DNA of 39,133 bases. Origin: Bacteroidota bacterium (lineage in GTDB: Bacteria; Bacteroidota; Bacteroidia; Bacteroidales; VadinHA17). Position 1 is the stretch's first letter. Every line of letters starts with the position of its first letter. Positions 9,469-18,087 of this stretch are shown piece by piece. A program made the position numbers and the translations under genes. The notes under the pieces were generated by a model, which was not told the origin of the DNA, did not search any database, and saw only the letters and a program-made list of their open reading frames with translations. The stretch is taken from contig DSCJ01000046.1 of assembly GCA_011049175.1 (NCBI GenBank), forward strand, positions 1-39,133, written 5' to 3'.

Positions 9469-12228
9469 ATGATGAAAACCATGAAAAGAACACAGAGCAA
9501 AAGGGAAAACCGTTCAATCGCTTTGTTGCTGAGCTGTATGCTGATCTTTGGGCCGGCTGTTCTGCATTCGCAGGTATGGAGAAGAATTGAGAACCGGCCG
9601 AAAACCCTGGGACTGGAACAGGGACTGTTGGAATTTGAAACGCCCACGTTTACGCTGAAGTTGGTAAAAGCTTCACATACAGTGGCTGCTCTGATGCCCA
9701 TGGACCAGGGTGGTTTTGATTACATACCATCCGACCGGCTGGAGATACGCAGCAGGAACGGAATGTATCATCTGGGGGACCTGACGCTGAAGCTGAGGAT
9801 AGGTGAAGACCGTGAGTGGAAAAGATATTCTACGGCGGCTGACAGAAAACCCATACAGGAACTTCCGCATGAAGAAAATGTCCTTGCAGCATCTGATCTG
9901 GCGAACACCCTGCCCGACGACCTGCCGCTGCAGATCCATCGTTTCTGGGAAATTAAAAACGGACATCTTGTTCTTCGCTTTGAGATGACCAATACAGGAG
10001 AGTTGCCTGTGGAAATCGGTTCGCTGGGAATACCACTGATATTCAATAATCTGTTACATGATAAAAACCTCGATGAGGCCCATGCCACCTGTGTTTTTGC
10101 CGACCCGTATATCGGGCAGGGTGCCGGTTATTTGCAGGTGAGCCGGTTGCACGGCAAGGGGCCGGTTTTGCTGGTTTTGCCTTACGGTGATACCCCCTTT
10201 GAAGCCTATAACCCTCTGAATGATGATCCCACACCGCGGGGTGTTACATTCGAAGGCTTTCATGAATGGATGGTGCACAGCCGGGCCCATGCAGAAGAGG
10301 AGTGGAGCGAAGCGGAGCCCTGGAACCGTCCTACTTCCGTGAGGCTCAATCCCGGTGATTCCCGTAGCTACGGCCTGCAGTTTGTCCTTTCGCCTTCACT
10401 CAGGGATATTGAGAATACCCTGATAAAGCATCGGAGGCCAGTGGCGATGGGAATTCCGGGCTATGTATTGCCCGGTGACGTAAATGGCAAACTGTTCCTT
10501 CTCTATAACGAGAATATCCGTTCCATTGATACGGAACCCGCCGGCGTCCTGACGGTTCGTGAAGGCACGCCCACCCCCAACGGATGGAAACAATACCATG
10601 TTAAGGGCCATGAATGGGGCCGTGTACGCCTTACAGTAACCTATGCCGACGGGCTGAAACAAACCATTCACTATAAGGTGATCAAACCGGAAGAAGAGGT
10701 GCTGGCCGACCTGGGACGATTCCTTACCGGCGAACAATGGTATGAAAACCCCGATGATCCGTTCGGACGAAGCCCTTCGGTTATCACCTTCGATTACGAA
10801 AAAATGAGTCCGGTGCTTGAAGACAGCCGGGCCTGGATTGCAGGCCTCAGCGATGAAGGAGGGGCAGGTTCCTGGGTGGCAGCCATGATGAAACAGTTCC
10901 TGCAGCCTGAAATGAAAGAGCTGGAGAAAATGAGAAGGTTTTATTTTGAGACCCTGTGGGGAGGTATCCAGTACGATGCGGGCAACCGGAAGTACGGGGT
11001 ACGGAAAAGCCTGTTTTACTATGAACCCGATGAAATGCCCGAAGGCACCTATAGCGAAGGTATCAACTACGGGACCTGGGCGGCATGGCCCCGGCGCGAG
11101 GCGGAATCAACCGGCCGTTCCTACAATTATCCCCATGTGGCTGCAGCACACTGGGTAATGTACCGGCTTTCAAGAAATCATGAGGGATACGTGCAGGAAA
11201 AATCCTGGGACTGGTTTCTTGAAAACGCCTGCCACACAGCCATTGCCATGGTGGAACAGGCCGGTCATTATGCTCAGTTCGGCCAGATGGAAGGCACCAT
11301 CTTCCTGATGATCCTTCTTGACCTGCACAGGGAAGGTATGACAGAACTGGCCGAAGAACTTGAATACGTTATGAAGAAAAGGGCCGATCTGTGGGAATCC
11401 CTTTCATATCCGTTCGGTAGTGAAATGCCCTGGGATTCGACCGGCCAGGAGGAGGTATATGCCTGGTCGAAATATTTCGGCTACGATGAAAAGGCTCTGG
11501 TGACCCTGAATGCCATTCTGGCCTATATGCCTACGGTGCCTCACTGGGGATACAACGGCAGCGCACGCAGATACTGGGATTTTGTGTATGCAGGTAAACT
11601 TTCACGGATCGAACGCCAGTTGCATCATTACGGCTCCGGACTGAATGCTATTCCCGTTCTTTCCGAATACCGGGAAAACCCGGACGATCTGTACCTTCTG
11701 CGGGTTGGCCATGCCGGCACCATGGGGGCCATTGCCAACATTACCCGGGAAGGATTTGCGCCCGCCGCTTTTCATTCCTATCCTTCTACCCTGAGGATTG
11801 ACGGGATCAACGGTGATTACGGCCCCGGCTTTTTCGGTTATGCTATGAACACAGCCACTTACGTGAAGCATGATGATGAGTTCGGCTGGCTGGCTTTCAG
11901 CGGGGAAGTTTCTCAAAAAGGAAATCTGGTCACCGTTATTCCCAAATCCGGCGCCAGGAACAGGATATACCTGGGTGATCTCGGGTTGTGGCTGACACTG
12001 GATGCCGGACGCTTTCATAAAGTGGAGTTCCATTTGAAAAACCACAGAGTGAAAGTGTATCTTGATCCGGCCACCCGGTACACTCCCCGGGCTGTATTGC
12101 GCATTGAACAATCTGCCGTGATGAATGGAGCAGGCTCCTATGCTCCGGTAAAAAGTTATTCGCCCGAAAGGGGGGGCTTTATTATTCCACTGAATAAAGA
12201 CAAAGTGATTGTGGAACTGCGACGCTGA
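9469..12228 (+). CDS. DUF5695-like secreted protein of unknown function
   Basis: I chose ATG 9469 (919 residues), although the frame is open from ATG 9421. The later starts (9469, 9472, 9481) give a normal signal peptide with hydrophobic core ALLLSCMLIFG ending LHSQ, whereas 9421 adds an unlikely n-region. The N-terminal third is beta-rich (FEMTNTGELPVEIGSLGIP). The middle is helical and rich in aromatic and acidic residues (GQMEGT, SEMPWDSTGQEEVY, HWGYNGSARRYWDF). A segment with GINGDYGPGFFGY and a beta-rich tail (TVIPKSGARNR) follows. A beta-sandwich plus helical toroid layout resembles polysaccharide lyases and many GHs, but no catalytic motif is assigned. It lies between two GH127 copies, 57 and 63 bp away, and a relative precedes this cluster. 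An enzyme acting on the same glycan is the best guess. Confidence 0.72.
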   Translation: MMKTMKRTQSKRENRSIALLLSCMLIFGPAVLHSQVWRRIENRPKTLGLEQGLLEFETPTFTLKLVKASHTVAALMPMDQGGFDYIPSDRLEIRSRNGMYHLGDLTLKLRIGEDREWKRYSTAADRKPIQELPHEENVLAASDLANTLPDDLPLQIHRFWEIKNGHLVLRFEMTNTGELPVEIGSLGIPLIFNNLLHDKNLDEAHATCVFADPYIGQGAGYLQVSRLHGKGPVLLVLPYGDTPFEAYNPLNDDPTPRGVTFEGFHEWMVHSRAHAEEEWSEAEPWNRPTSVRLNPGDSRSYGLQFVLSPSLRDIENTLIKHRRPVAMGIPGYVLPGDVNGKLFLLYNENIRSIDTEPAGVLTVREGTPTPNGWKQYHVKGHEWGRVRLTVTYADGLKQTIHYKVIKPEEEVLADLGRFLTGEQWYENPDDPFGRSPSVITFDYEKMSPVLEDSRAWIAGLSDEGGAGSWVAAMMKQFLQPEMKELEKMRRFYFETLWGGIQYDAGNRKYGVRKSLFYYEPDEMPEGTYSEGINYGTWAAWPRREAESTGRSYNYPHVAAAHWVMYRLSRNHEGYVQEKSWDWFLENACHTAIAMVEQAGHYAQFGQMEGTIFLMILLDLHREGMTELAEELEYVMKKRADLWESLSYPFGSEMPWDSTGQEEVYAWSKYFGYDEKALVTLNAILAYMPTVPHWGYNGSARRYWDFVYAGKLSRIERQLHHYGSGLNAIPVLSEYRENPDDLYLLRVGHAGTMGAIANITREGFAPAAFHSYPSTLRIDGINGDYGPGFFGYAMNTATYVKHDDEFGWLAFSGEVSQKGNLVTVIPKSGARNRIYLGDLGLWLTLDAGRFHKVEFHLKNHRVKVYLDPATRYTPRAVLRIEQSAVMNGAGSYAPVKSYSPERGGFIIPLNKDKVIVELRR

Positions 12229-12291
12229 TGCATATTCATCCTGAATGTATTAAAACTGAACATATCGTTGAATGATTTAAACCATCCTGCT

Positions 12292-14643
12292 ATGAAAAGT
12301 AAAATTCTTTGTGTTATGCTATGTGCGGGGGCTGTGCTTTTTTCCTGTAAAAATGCCGGAGAACCCCGGATTGAAACTTCCGGTCCGGAAGTGGTGGATT
12401 TTCGTCTTCTGCCCTTTGAACTGAAAGATGTTACCCTGCTGGAAGGCAGATTCAAAAAAGGCGTGGAGCTGAATGAAAAGATTCTGTTGAATTATGAACC
12501 CGACCGCCTGCTGGCAGGTTTCCGGAGAGAAGCCGGGTTGCCTCAGAAGGCTGAAATATACGGCGGATGGGAAAGTGCCACCCTGGCCGGTCATAGCCTG
12601 GGTCATTATCTTTCCGCCTGTGCCATGATGTATCAAACAACAGGTAATGAAGAATTTAAAGAAAGAGCCGAATACATTGTGGATGAACTGGAAATGGTAC
12701 AGAATGCCCATGGCGACGGGTACATCGGAGCCATGGAAGGGGGAAAGAAAGTGTTTGAGGAAGAAGTGGCCAAAGGTATTATCCGTTCAGCGGGTTTCGA
12801 TCTGAACGGCATCTGGGCACCTTTCTATACGCACCACAAAGTGCTGGCCGGCTTGCGTGATGCTTACCAGTTACTCGGTATTGAAAAGGCGCTTGACATG
12901 GCCGTCAAATTCTCCGACTGGATTTATGAAATCATAGACGACCTGGATTATGATATCCGTCAGGATATGCTGCGGTGTGAATACGGAGGAATGAATGAAG
13001 TAATGGCCGATATATACGGTATGACGGGAAATGAAAAGTACCTGGAAATGTCGAGATTGTTTCACGATAATTTTGTGCTCGATTCGCTGGCCGCCGGTAT
13101 CGATGTATTGCCCGGCAAGCATGGTAATACCAATATTCCGAAAGCCATCGGCCTGGCACGGCGGTACGAGTTGACCGGTGATGAGGTGGACAGGAAAACC
13201 GCAGAATTTTTCTGGGACCGGGTGGTACATTACCACAGTTATGTTACCGGCGGGAACGGCTTCCGGGAGTATTTCGGGCCTGCCGGTCAGCTGCGCGACC
13301 GGTTGGGACCCAATACCACTGAATCGTGCAATGTATATAATATGCTGAAGCTTACCGACCACCTGTTTACCTGGAAAGGCGAAGCCGAAAAGGCCGATTT
13401 CTATGAGCGGGCGCTGTTTAACCACATCATGGCCCATCAGCATCCTGAAACCGGAGAGGTGGTTTATAACCTTTCACTCGACATGGGCGGAAGAAAAGCC
13501 TATCAAAATCCCTTCCATTTTACCTGTTGTATAGGAACCGGTATGGAAAGCCATGCCAAGTACAACGGGCATATTTTTTATCATAACAACGAAGAGTTGT
13601 TTGTGAGCCAGTTTATTGCGGCCGAACTCAACTGGAAGGAAAAAGGGCTGATCTTACGTCAGGAAACGGCTTATCCGGAAGATCAGGGAACAGCGCTCGA
13701 ATTTGAGATGGAACACCCCCTGAAACTGACCCTGCAGATCAGATACCCAGCCTGGGCGGAAAAGGGAATGGAAGTAACGGTGAACGGACGCCGGATCAGG
13801 GTGAAGGAAGATCCCGGAAGTTTTGTGGCCGTATCAAGAACCTGGCAAGACGGCGACCGGGTGGAGGTGAAGATCCCCTTTACCCTTCGGCTGGAAACCA
13901 TGCCCGATGATGAGAACCGCATTGCGGTGTTCTACGGCCCTGTTGTCCTGGCAGGTGACCTGGGACCGGCAAATGATCCGAAGGTTCACGAACCTCTCTA
14001 CGTTCCCGTGTTTGTTTCCGATCACCGCAACCCGGCCGACTGGATGGAACCCGTGGAAGGAGAGGTAAATACCTTCACGACCCGGGACCTTGGCTATCCC
14101 AGGGATGTGAAAATGAAACCCTTTTATCAGACACACGATTGCAGGTATTCCATCTACTGGGATCTCTATACCACAGAGGCCTGGGAGAAAGAAAAAGAAG
14201 CCTACGAAACCGAGCTGGAGAGGATCAAACAGCTGGAAGAATCTACCATAGATTATTTTCAGCCCGGAGAGATGCAGCCGGAACGGGATCATCAGTTCGA
14301 AGGCGAGCGCACACGGCCCGAGCGGTTCCGTGACCGACCTGCCCGGATCGCTACCCGCGGCTGGTTTGCCTTTGATCTGGAGGTGGACCCGGAGGTTGCC
14401 AATGCCCTGGTGGTGGAATACTGGGGCGGGGGTTACCGTCGCGACAGGATATTCGATATACTGGTGAATGATGAGAAACTGGCAACGGAAGATATCACTC
14501 CGTCAGTGGGTAACATGTACATTCACAAACAGTATGATATTCCCGAAGAACTCACTTCCGGAAAAACGAAGATCAGGGTGAAATTTGAGGCGGAGGATAA
14601 TATGGTGGGTCCGGTTTTCGGCGTAAGAAGCATCAGGAAGTGA
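12292..14643 (+). CDS. GH127-type (DUF1680) beta-L-arabinofuranosidase, copy B
   Basis: I chose ATG 12292 (783 residues). An in-frame TTG at 12268 is possible but would add eight residues before a normal lipoprotein signal ending AVLFSC. The protein is a clear paralog of copy A, with long identical stretches such as YGGWES, AGHSLGHYLSACAMM and THHKVLAGLRDAY. Key residues line up: Glu326 (candidate acid/base), Glu344 and Cys346 (ESCNVYN), and Cys412-Cys413 (FTCCIGTG). All parts needed for a zinc-cysteine retaining arabinofuranosidase are therefore present. It begins 63 bp after the DUF5695-like gene. Having two copies in one operon suggests different linkages or chain positions of beta-L-arabinofuranose. 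The exact family (GH127, GH146 or another DUF1680 branch) cannot be told by eye. Confidence 0.87.
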   Translation: MKSKILCVMLCAGAVLFSCKNAGEPRIETSGPEVVDFRLLPFELKDVTLLEGRFKKGVELNEKILLNYEPDRLLAGFRREAGLPQKAEIYGGWESATLAGHSLGHYLSACAMMYQTTGNEEFKERAEYIVDELEMVQNAHGDGYIGAMEGGKKVFEEEVAKGIIRSAGFDLNGIWAPFYTHHKVLAGLRDAYQLLGIEKALDMAVKFSDWIYEIIDDLDYDIRQDMLRCEYGGMNEVMADIYGMTGNEKYLEMSRLFHDNFVLDSLAAGIDVLPGKHGNTNIPKAIGLARRYELTGDEVDRKTAEFFWDRVVHYHSYVTGGNGFREYFGPAGQLRDRLGPNTTESCNVYNMLKLTDHLFTWKGEAEKADFYERALFNHIMAHQHPETGEVVYNLSLDMGGRKAYQNPFHFTCCIGTGMESHAKYNGHIFYHNNEELFVSQFIAAELNWKEKGLILRQETAYPEDQGTALEFEMEHPLKLTLQIRYPAWAEKGMEVTVNGRRIRVKEDPGSFVAVSRTWQDGDRVEVKIPFTLRLETMPDDENRIAVFYGPVVLAGDLGPANDPKVHEPLYVPVFVSDHRNPADWMEPVEGEVNTFTTRDLGYPRDVKMKPFYQTHDCRYSIYWDLYTTEAWEKEKEAYETELERIKQLEESTIDYFQPGEMQPERDHQFEGERTRPERFRDRPARIATRGWFAFDLEVDPEVANALVVEYWGGGYRRDRIFDILVNDEKLATEDITPSVGNMYIHKQYDIPEELTSGKTKIRVKFEAEDNMVGPVFGVRSIRK

Positions 14644-14715
14644 TGTTGGGTATTTCATGTTGATTTTCGGCGGAAAGACACTCCGTCGGATTTCATGTAA
14701 AGAACAAGGCGTAAT

Positions 14716-16719
14716 ATGTATACAACAAAACAGGCAATTTTCAGAATATTCCCGGTCATCCTGCTGCTTGCGGCAGGATGCCGGGAAACCACCGATGTAC
14801 CCGGACCTATCGATCCTCAGGTGGTGCAGGATCAGGACGATATGACCTGGGAGGATTACACACCCATTCCCGGCAAGAACTGGGCCGATCCCTCGCTGGT
14901 GCCTGAACGGGAATTCAAAATGGCGCTGGTGGCGGTTGATTTCCCTGATCAGCCTTTTGTCATGACCCTGCCAGAGGGGTCCGACCTTTTCGGCAATCCA
15001 CAAATCGATCCGGTAAACAGGGAAGAAATACCCCAGTTTTATGCCGATTTCTTCCTTAAGCCCGGCGATGTGAATCATGGTCAGACCATCAACGGTTACT
15101 GGATGGAACAATCCAGAGGGAAATTTGGGGTTACGGTTCTGGAACCCTTTGGGCCTTATCGTATGCCCCGAGAATTGTGGAAATACGGACTCAGCGAATG
15201 GGGGCAGAACACATTTACCCCCGACGGAAGCGTGGTTCATTACCGCATGGAAAGAGATGTAGATTCCCTGTGGAGGGCCGATGCAGGGGATGTGAAACAG
15301 CATTATGATGCCGTGCTGCGGATATATGCCGGTTATGATGAAACGGGCGTATGGCAGGAATTTGGCGAAATGAAGTTCAATACCCGCGAGGACATTCCTC
15401 CGGAGTGGGGCAATCCGAATCCTGATAAGCCCCGGTGGGCTGCTACCCGGTATGTGGAGTGGACATCATGGAAAGCGGCCCAGATGCAGTGGGGCCTGTC
15501 GTCTATCCGGCAGGGCGAAAATTCCGGAACCATCACGCACGAACTCGGGCATCATGCTTTCCGGATCGGTGACAATAACAACAATCCCTATGTGGAACCA
15601 TACCGCCGGGCGGGATCGGGTCCGTGGGATATGATGGACCGTGGCTGCTTCAACGGACCCGGCGGTCCCCACATGCGCTGGGTGGTGCCGCCCATAGCCG
15701 GCGCTGCCATGCCGGCAGGATTGATGCTGCGGAACCGAATGGAGATCGATTTTATTACGGAAGACGATGTGCTGACCCTCAGCCGGGACGGACTGGCTGA
15801 AACCGGGCTTGTGGTGGCCAATATTACTGCCAGGGCGGTGGAACCTCCGGAAGGATCCTATGCCGGTGTGATTGTACGCCTGGATGGTGAAGAGCCACAT
15901 GACCGGACACCTCCTTCCGATCCGGCGGTTGATCCGCTGTCGCCGGGTATTCCTGCCTATAATTTTTATTCCATGGAAGTGGTGCAAAGAATTGGATACG
16001 ATTCTTTCTGCCCCGATAACGGAGTATTGCTGGCCCTGAACAAAGACCGGGAGGGGAGGAGCGGAGGACCGAATTCCTTTAACCTGTTTAACTGGGTGAT
16101 CGACGCCCATCCGGAAGATATTGAAATGGTTGATTATGTAAAGCCCGACGGAACCCCTGTGATGCGTACCATAGCCGATTACCGGCAGCTGAACGATGCA
16201 TTGTTCCATGCCGGCCTGAATTCAGGAAGTAAATTCGAATATACGGATGAACCTAACCGGCTGCATTTTTATATTATCGATATTCACAGGAATGAGGACG
16301 ATATTTTGTCGTACACCGTGGGGGTGCGTTCACTGGATGACCATTCTGCCCGAAAACGTGATTTTTCTGTTCGAGCACCCGAAAAGTTCAAACCGCGCAG
16401 CCATGTGAATGAAGCCATGTTTGTCCTGAAAAACGATGACGAACCCGCTTCCGGTCATTCAGGCATTCATCCTGATGGCGACGTGAATGCTCATCTGGAT
16501 CATGATATTTACCGGCTGTCGCTTAGTGTCAGAGGAGAAGGCTGGGATGCGGTCATTCTGAATGAACTGGTGGCAGCAGGCACCGGGGAAGAAGTGGAAA
16601 TACCGGTGTATATTATCCGGGGAAAGGATGCTGACGATACGGCAGAAGTAATTTTGACCGCCGTTTCAGAAAGCAAACCTGTGATCAGGCGATTTGCCAC
16701 ATGTAGCATGACCAGATAG
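14716..16719 (+). CDS. M6-like zinc metallopeptidase lipoprotein
   Basis: This 667-residue lipoprotein has a signal peptide with LLLAAGC (Cys22). The early segment (MALVAVDFPDQPF, then NGYWMEQSRGKFGVTVL) is typical of the M6 / immune-inhibitor-A-like group. The active-site motif HELGHHAFRIGD places His275, Glu276 and His279, with Asp286 as the probable third zinc ligand. The C-terminal part (about 530-660) is beta-rich and may be a binding domain. It is the last gene of the plus-strand cluster, 72 bp after GH127 copy B and 38 bp before a strong hairpin terminator. I infer periplasmic or surface proteolysis of a glycoprotein whose sugars are removed by the neighbouring GH127 enzymes. M6-like domains are assigned by motif only. 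Confidence 0.78.
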   Translation: MYTTKQAIFRIFPVILLLAAGCRETTDVPGPIDPQVVQDQDDMTWEDYTPIPGKNWADPSLVPEREFKMALVAVDFPDQPFVMTLPEGSDLFGNPQIDPVNREEIPQFYADFFLKPGDVNHGQTINGYWMEQSRGKFGVTVLEPFGPYRMPRELWKYGLSEWGQNTFTPDGSVVHYRMERDVDSLWRADAGDVKQHYDAVLRIYAGYDETGVWQEFGEMKFNTREDIPPEWGNPNPDKPRWAATRYVEWTSWKAAQMQWGLSSIRQGENSGTITHELGHHAFRIGDNNNNPYVEPYRRAGSGPWDMMDRGCFNGPGGPHMRWVVPPIAGAAMPAGLMLRNRMEIDFITEDDVLTLSRDGLAETGLVVANITARAVEPPEGSYAGVIVRLDGEEPHDRTPPSDPAVDPLSPGIPAYNFYSMEVVQRIGYDSFCPDNGVLLALNKDREGRSGGPNSFNLFNWVIDAHPEDIEMVDYVKPDGTPVMRTIADYRQLNDALFHAGLNSGSKFEYTDEPNRLHFYIIDIHRNEDDILSYTVGVRSLDDHSARKRDFSVRAPEKFKPRSHVNEAMFVLKNDDEPASGHSGIHPDGDVNAHLDHDIYRLSLSVRGEGWDAVILNELVAAGTGEEVEIPVYIIRGKDADDTAEVILTAVSESKPVIRRFATCSMTR

Positions 16720-17028
16720 AAGACGCTGTTTTATTAAGCTCCTGATATGCAGAAAGAAACACAGCAGGTGATGGAACGGGACCAGTGGGTTACCTGCTGT
16801 GTTTTTTTTTGGAGTAACCGGTAAAGACCCTTGATTCCCGGCCGGATCTCTCTTGCCATTTTTTTATGGCCTACTTTCCGTATCTTTTCGTTCTTTTTCC
16901 CTTTCCGGTCGGTATAAAGATGTACCACCCTTCGGTCTTTGCCAGAAGAGGCCTTATGGCTACACCCATTTATTTACCAGCTTGCCAATCATGACGGTAA
17001 CGGAGGGTTTGGTGAATCCTGATTCATT
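16720..17028. other. Intergenic region between convergent operons
   Basis: These 309 bp separate the plus-strand peptidase/GH127 cluster from the minus-strand uronate operon, which ends at 17029. The only clear structure is the hairpin terminator at 16757-16810. Short frames crossing the region have no recognisable domain or signal peptide and look like chance. Nothing else is seen. Confidence 0.6.
16757..16810 (+). terminator. Rho-independent terminator, possibly bidirectional
   Basis: A perfect 13-bp stem (16757-16769 with 16792-16804, sequence AAACACAGCAGGT) with a 22-nt loop runs into nine T residues at 16802-16810. It lies 38 bp after the M6-like gene. On the minus strand the same stem is followed by TTTCTTTC, so it could also weakly stop transcripts arriving from the LacI gene. 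Confidence 0.85.
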
Positions 17029-18087
17029 TTATTCTCCTGTATTTGGGGTTCCGGCGTTTTCTTTGTGGATGATTTCCACCGGCTGGTATTCCTGTCGGGG
17101 AGGTATCTGGTGCATGGTTAGGTAATCGAACAGGATCTTGACGGCCCTGGCGGCCTGTTCAACCGGTTTCTGGCCGATCAGGAACCGGATGATGCCTTTC
17201 TTCAGAAATGAAAGGTTTTTTTCCGTTAGTTCATAGCCTACCAGGATCATATCCCTCCGTTCTTTCATTTCAAGATACCGGGCTATCACATGGGTTTTTG
17301 CTCCCGATACCAGAATGGCCCCAATGTTGGGATGAGATTCCAGAATGGAATTCATGCTTTTCTCCACTTCCGGCAAACCCGTAGAGGCTATATCCAGAGT
17401 GTAAATACCGCGGTGTGATGTGCCGGTATCTGCAAAGTAGTGAAGGAATCCGCGATTGCGCAAATTCAGGTTCTCTGTGTCTTCCAGGTTTCTGGCAATA
17501 TTTACGATCAGAATATCGCGTGAAGAATTCAGCCCGTAATCGATCAGGCCGGCTGCCACACGCCCTGCCTGGTAGGCATCTTCTCCAATGAAAGCCAGGC
17601 AATGGGTTTCATCGATATAAGTATCGATAAAAACATAGGGAATTCCCCTGCTGTCAAGTTCTTTGCAGAATTTTCCCGATTCCTTTTTAAAAACCGGGGC
17701 CAGGATAACTCCGTCGGGATGAAACTGGATGATCTCCTGCGTTTTTACGGGGAATTCATTTTCCCGGGTCAGTTCATAAAAAAAATAACGCACATCCACC
17801 TGAAAGGGCTGCAGTTCCTTCACTGCTTTCCCGATGCCCTGCGGATGAAGAAGCCAGAATGCATTGTCGCCGCTGCCATGTGGCAGCAGCACGGCCAGAC
17901 GGTGTGATTTTTTTGCCTTGAGGGCCTGGGCAACAATGTTCGGCCGGTACTTCATTTCACGGGCAATATGCAGCACTTTCTTCCGGGTGCTTTCGGCCAC
18001 CTCGCCCCGGTTATGCAGCACCCTGTCAACCGTCCCTATGGAAACACCGGCCTTCCGGGCAATGTCTTTGATCCTGACCTGTTTCAT
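17029..18087 (-). CDS. LacI-family transcriptional regulator of uronate operon
   Basis: This 352-residue protein has an N-terminal LacI helix-turn-helix (residues 3-26, IKDIARKAGVSIGTVDRVLH), a hinge (ALKAKKSHR) and a periplasmic-binding-protein-like effector domain (about 60-340). It is the last gene of a seven-gene operon. Its ATG (18087-18085) abuts the TAG stop of the TRAP large-permease gene with no gap, which implies coupled translation. LacI regulators of this type normally repress sugar-catabolic operons and are released by a pathway sugar. Here the effector is probably a uronate, KDG or a phosphorylated product. A dyad near the uxaC promoter (24167-24182) is a candidate operator, so autoregulation is likely. 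Its exact subgroup (KdgR-like or other) is not certain. Confidence 0.9.
   Translation of the reverse strand: MKQVRIKDIARKAGVSIGTVDRVLHNRGEVAESTRKKVLHIAREMKYRPNIVAQALKAKKSHRLAVLLPHGSGDNAFWLLHPQGIGKAVKELQPFQVDVRYFFYELTRENEFPVKTQEIIQFHPDGVILAPVFKKESGKFCKELDSRGIPYVFIDTYIDETHCLAFIGEDAYQAGRVAAGLIDYGLNSSRDILIVNIARNLEDTENLNLRNRGFLHYFADTGTSHRGIYTLDIASTGLPEVEKSMNSILESHPNIGAILVSGAKTHVIARYLEMKERRDMILVGYELTEKNLSFLKKGIIRFLIGQKPVEQAARAVKILFDYLTMHQIPPRQEYQPVEIIHKENAGTPNTGE

Noticed and set aside
12268-12291. TTG start for GH127 copy B
   Set aside because: ATG 12292 begins a typical lipoprotein signal peptide, and the eight extra residues have no support.
16853-17125. A 90-residue plus-strand frame in the convergent intergenic region
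   Set aside because: It runs into the antisense of the LacI gene and has no domain or credible translation signal.
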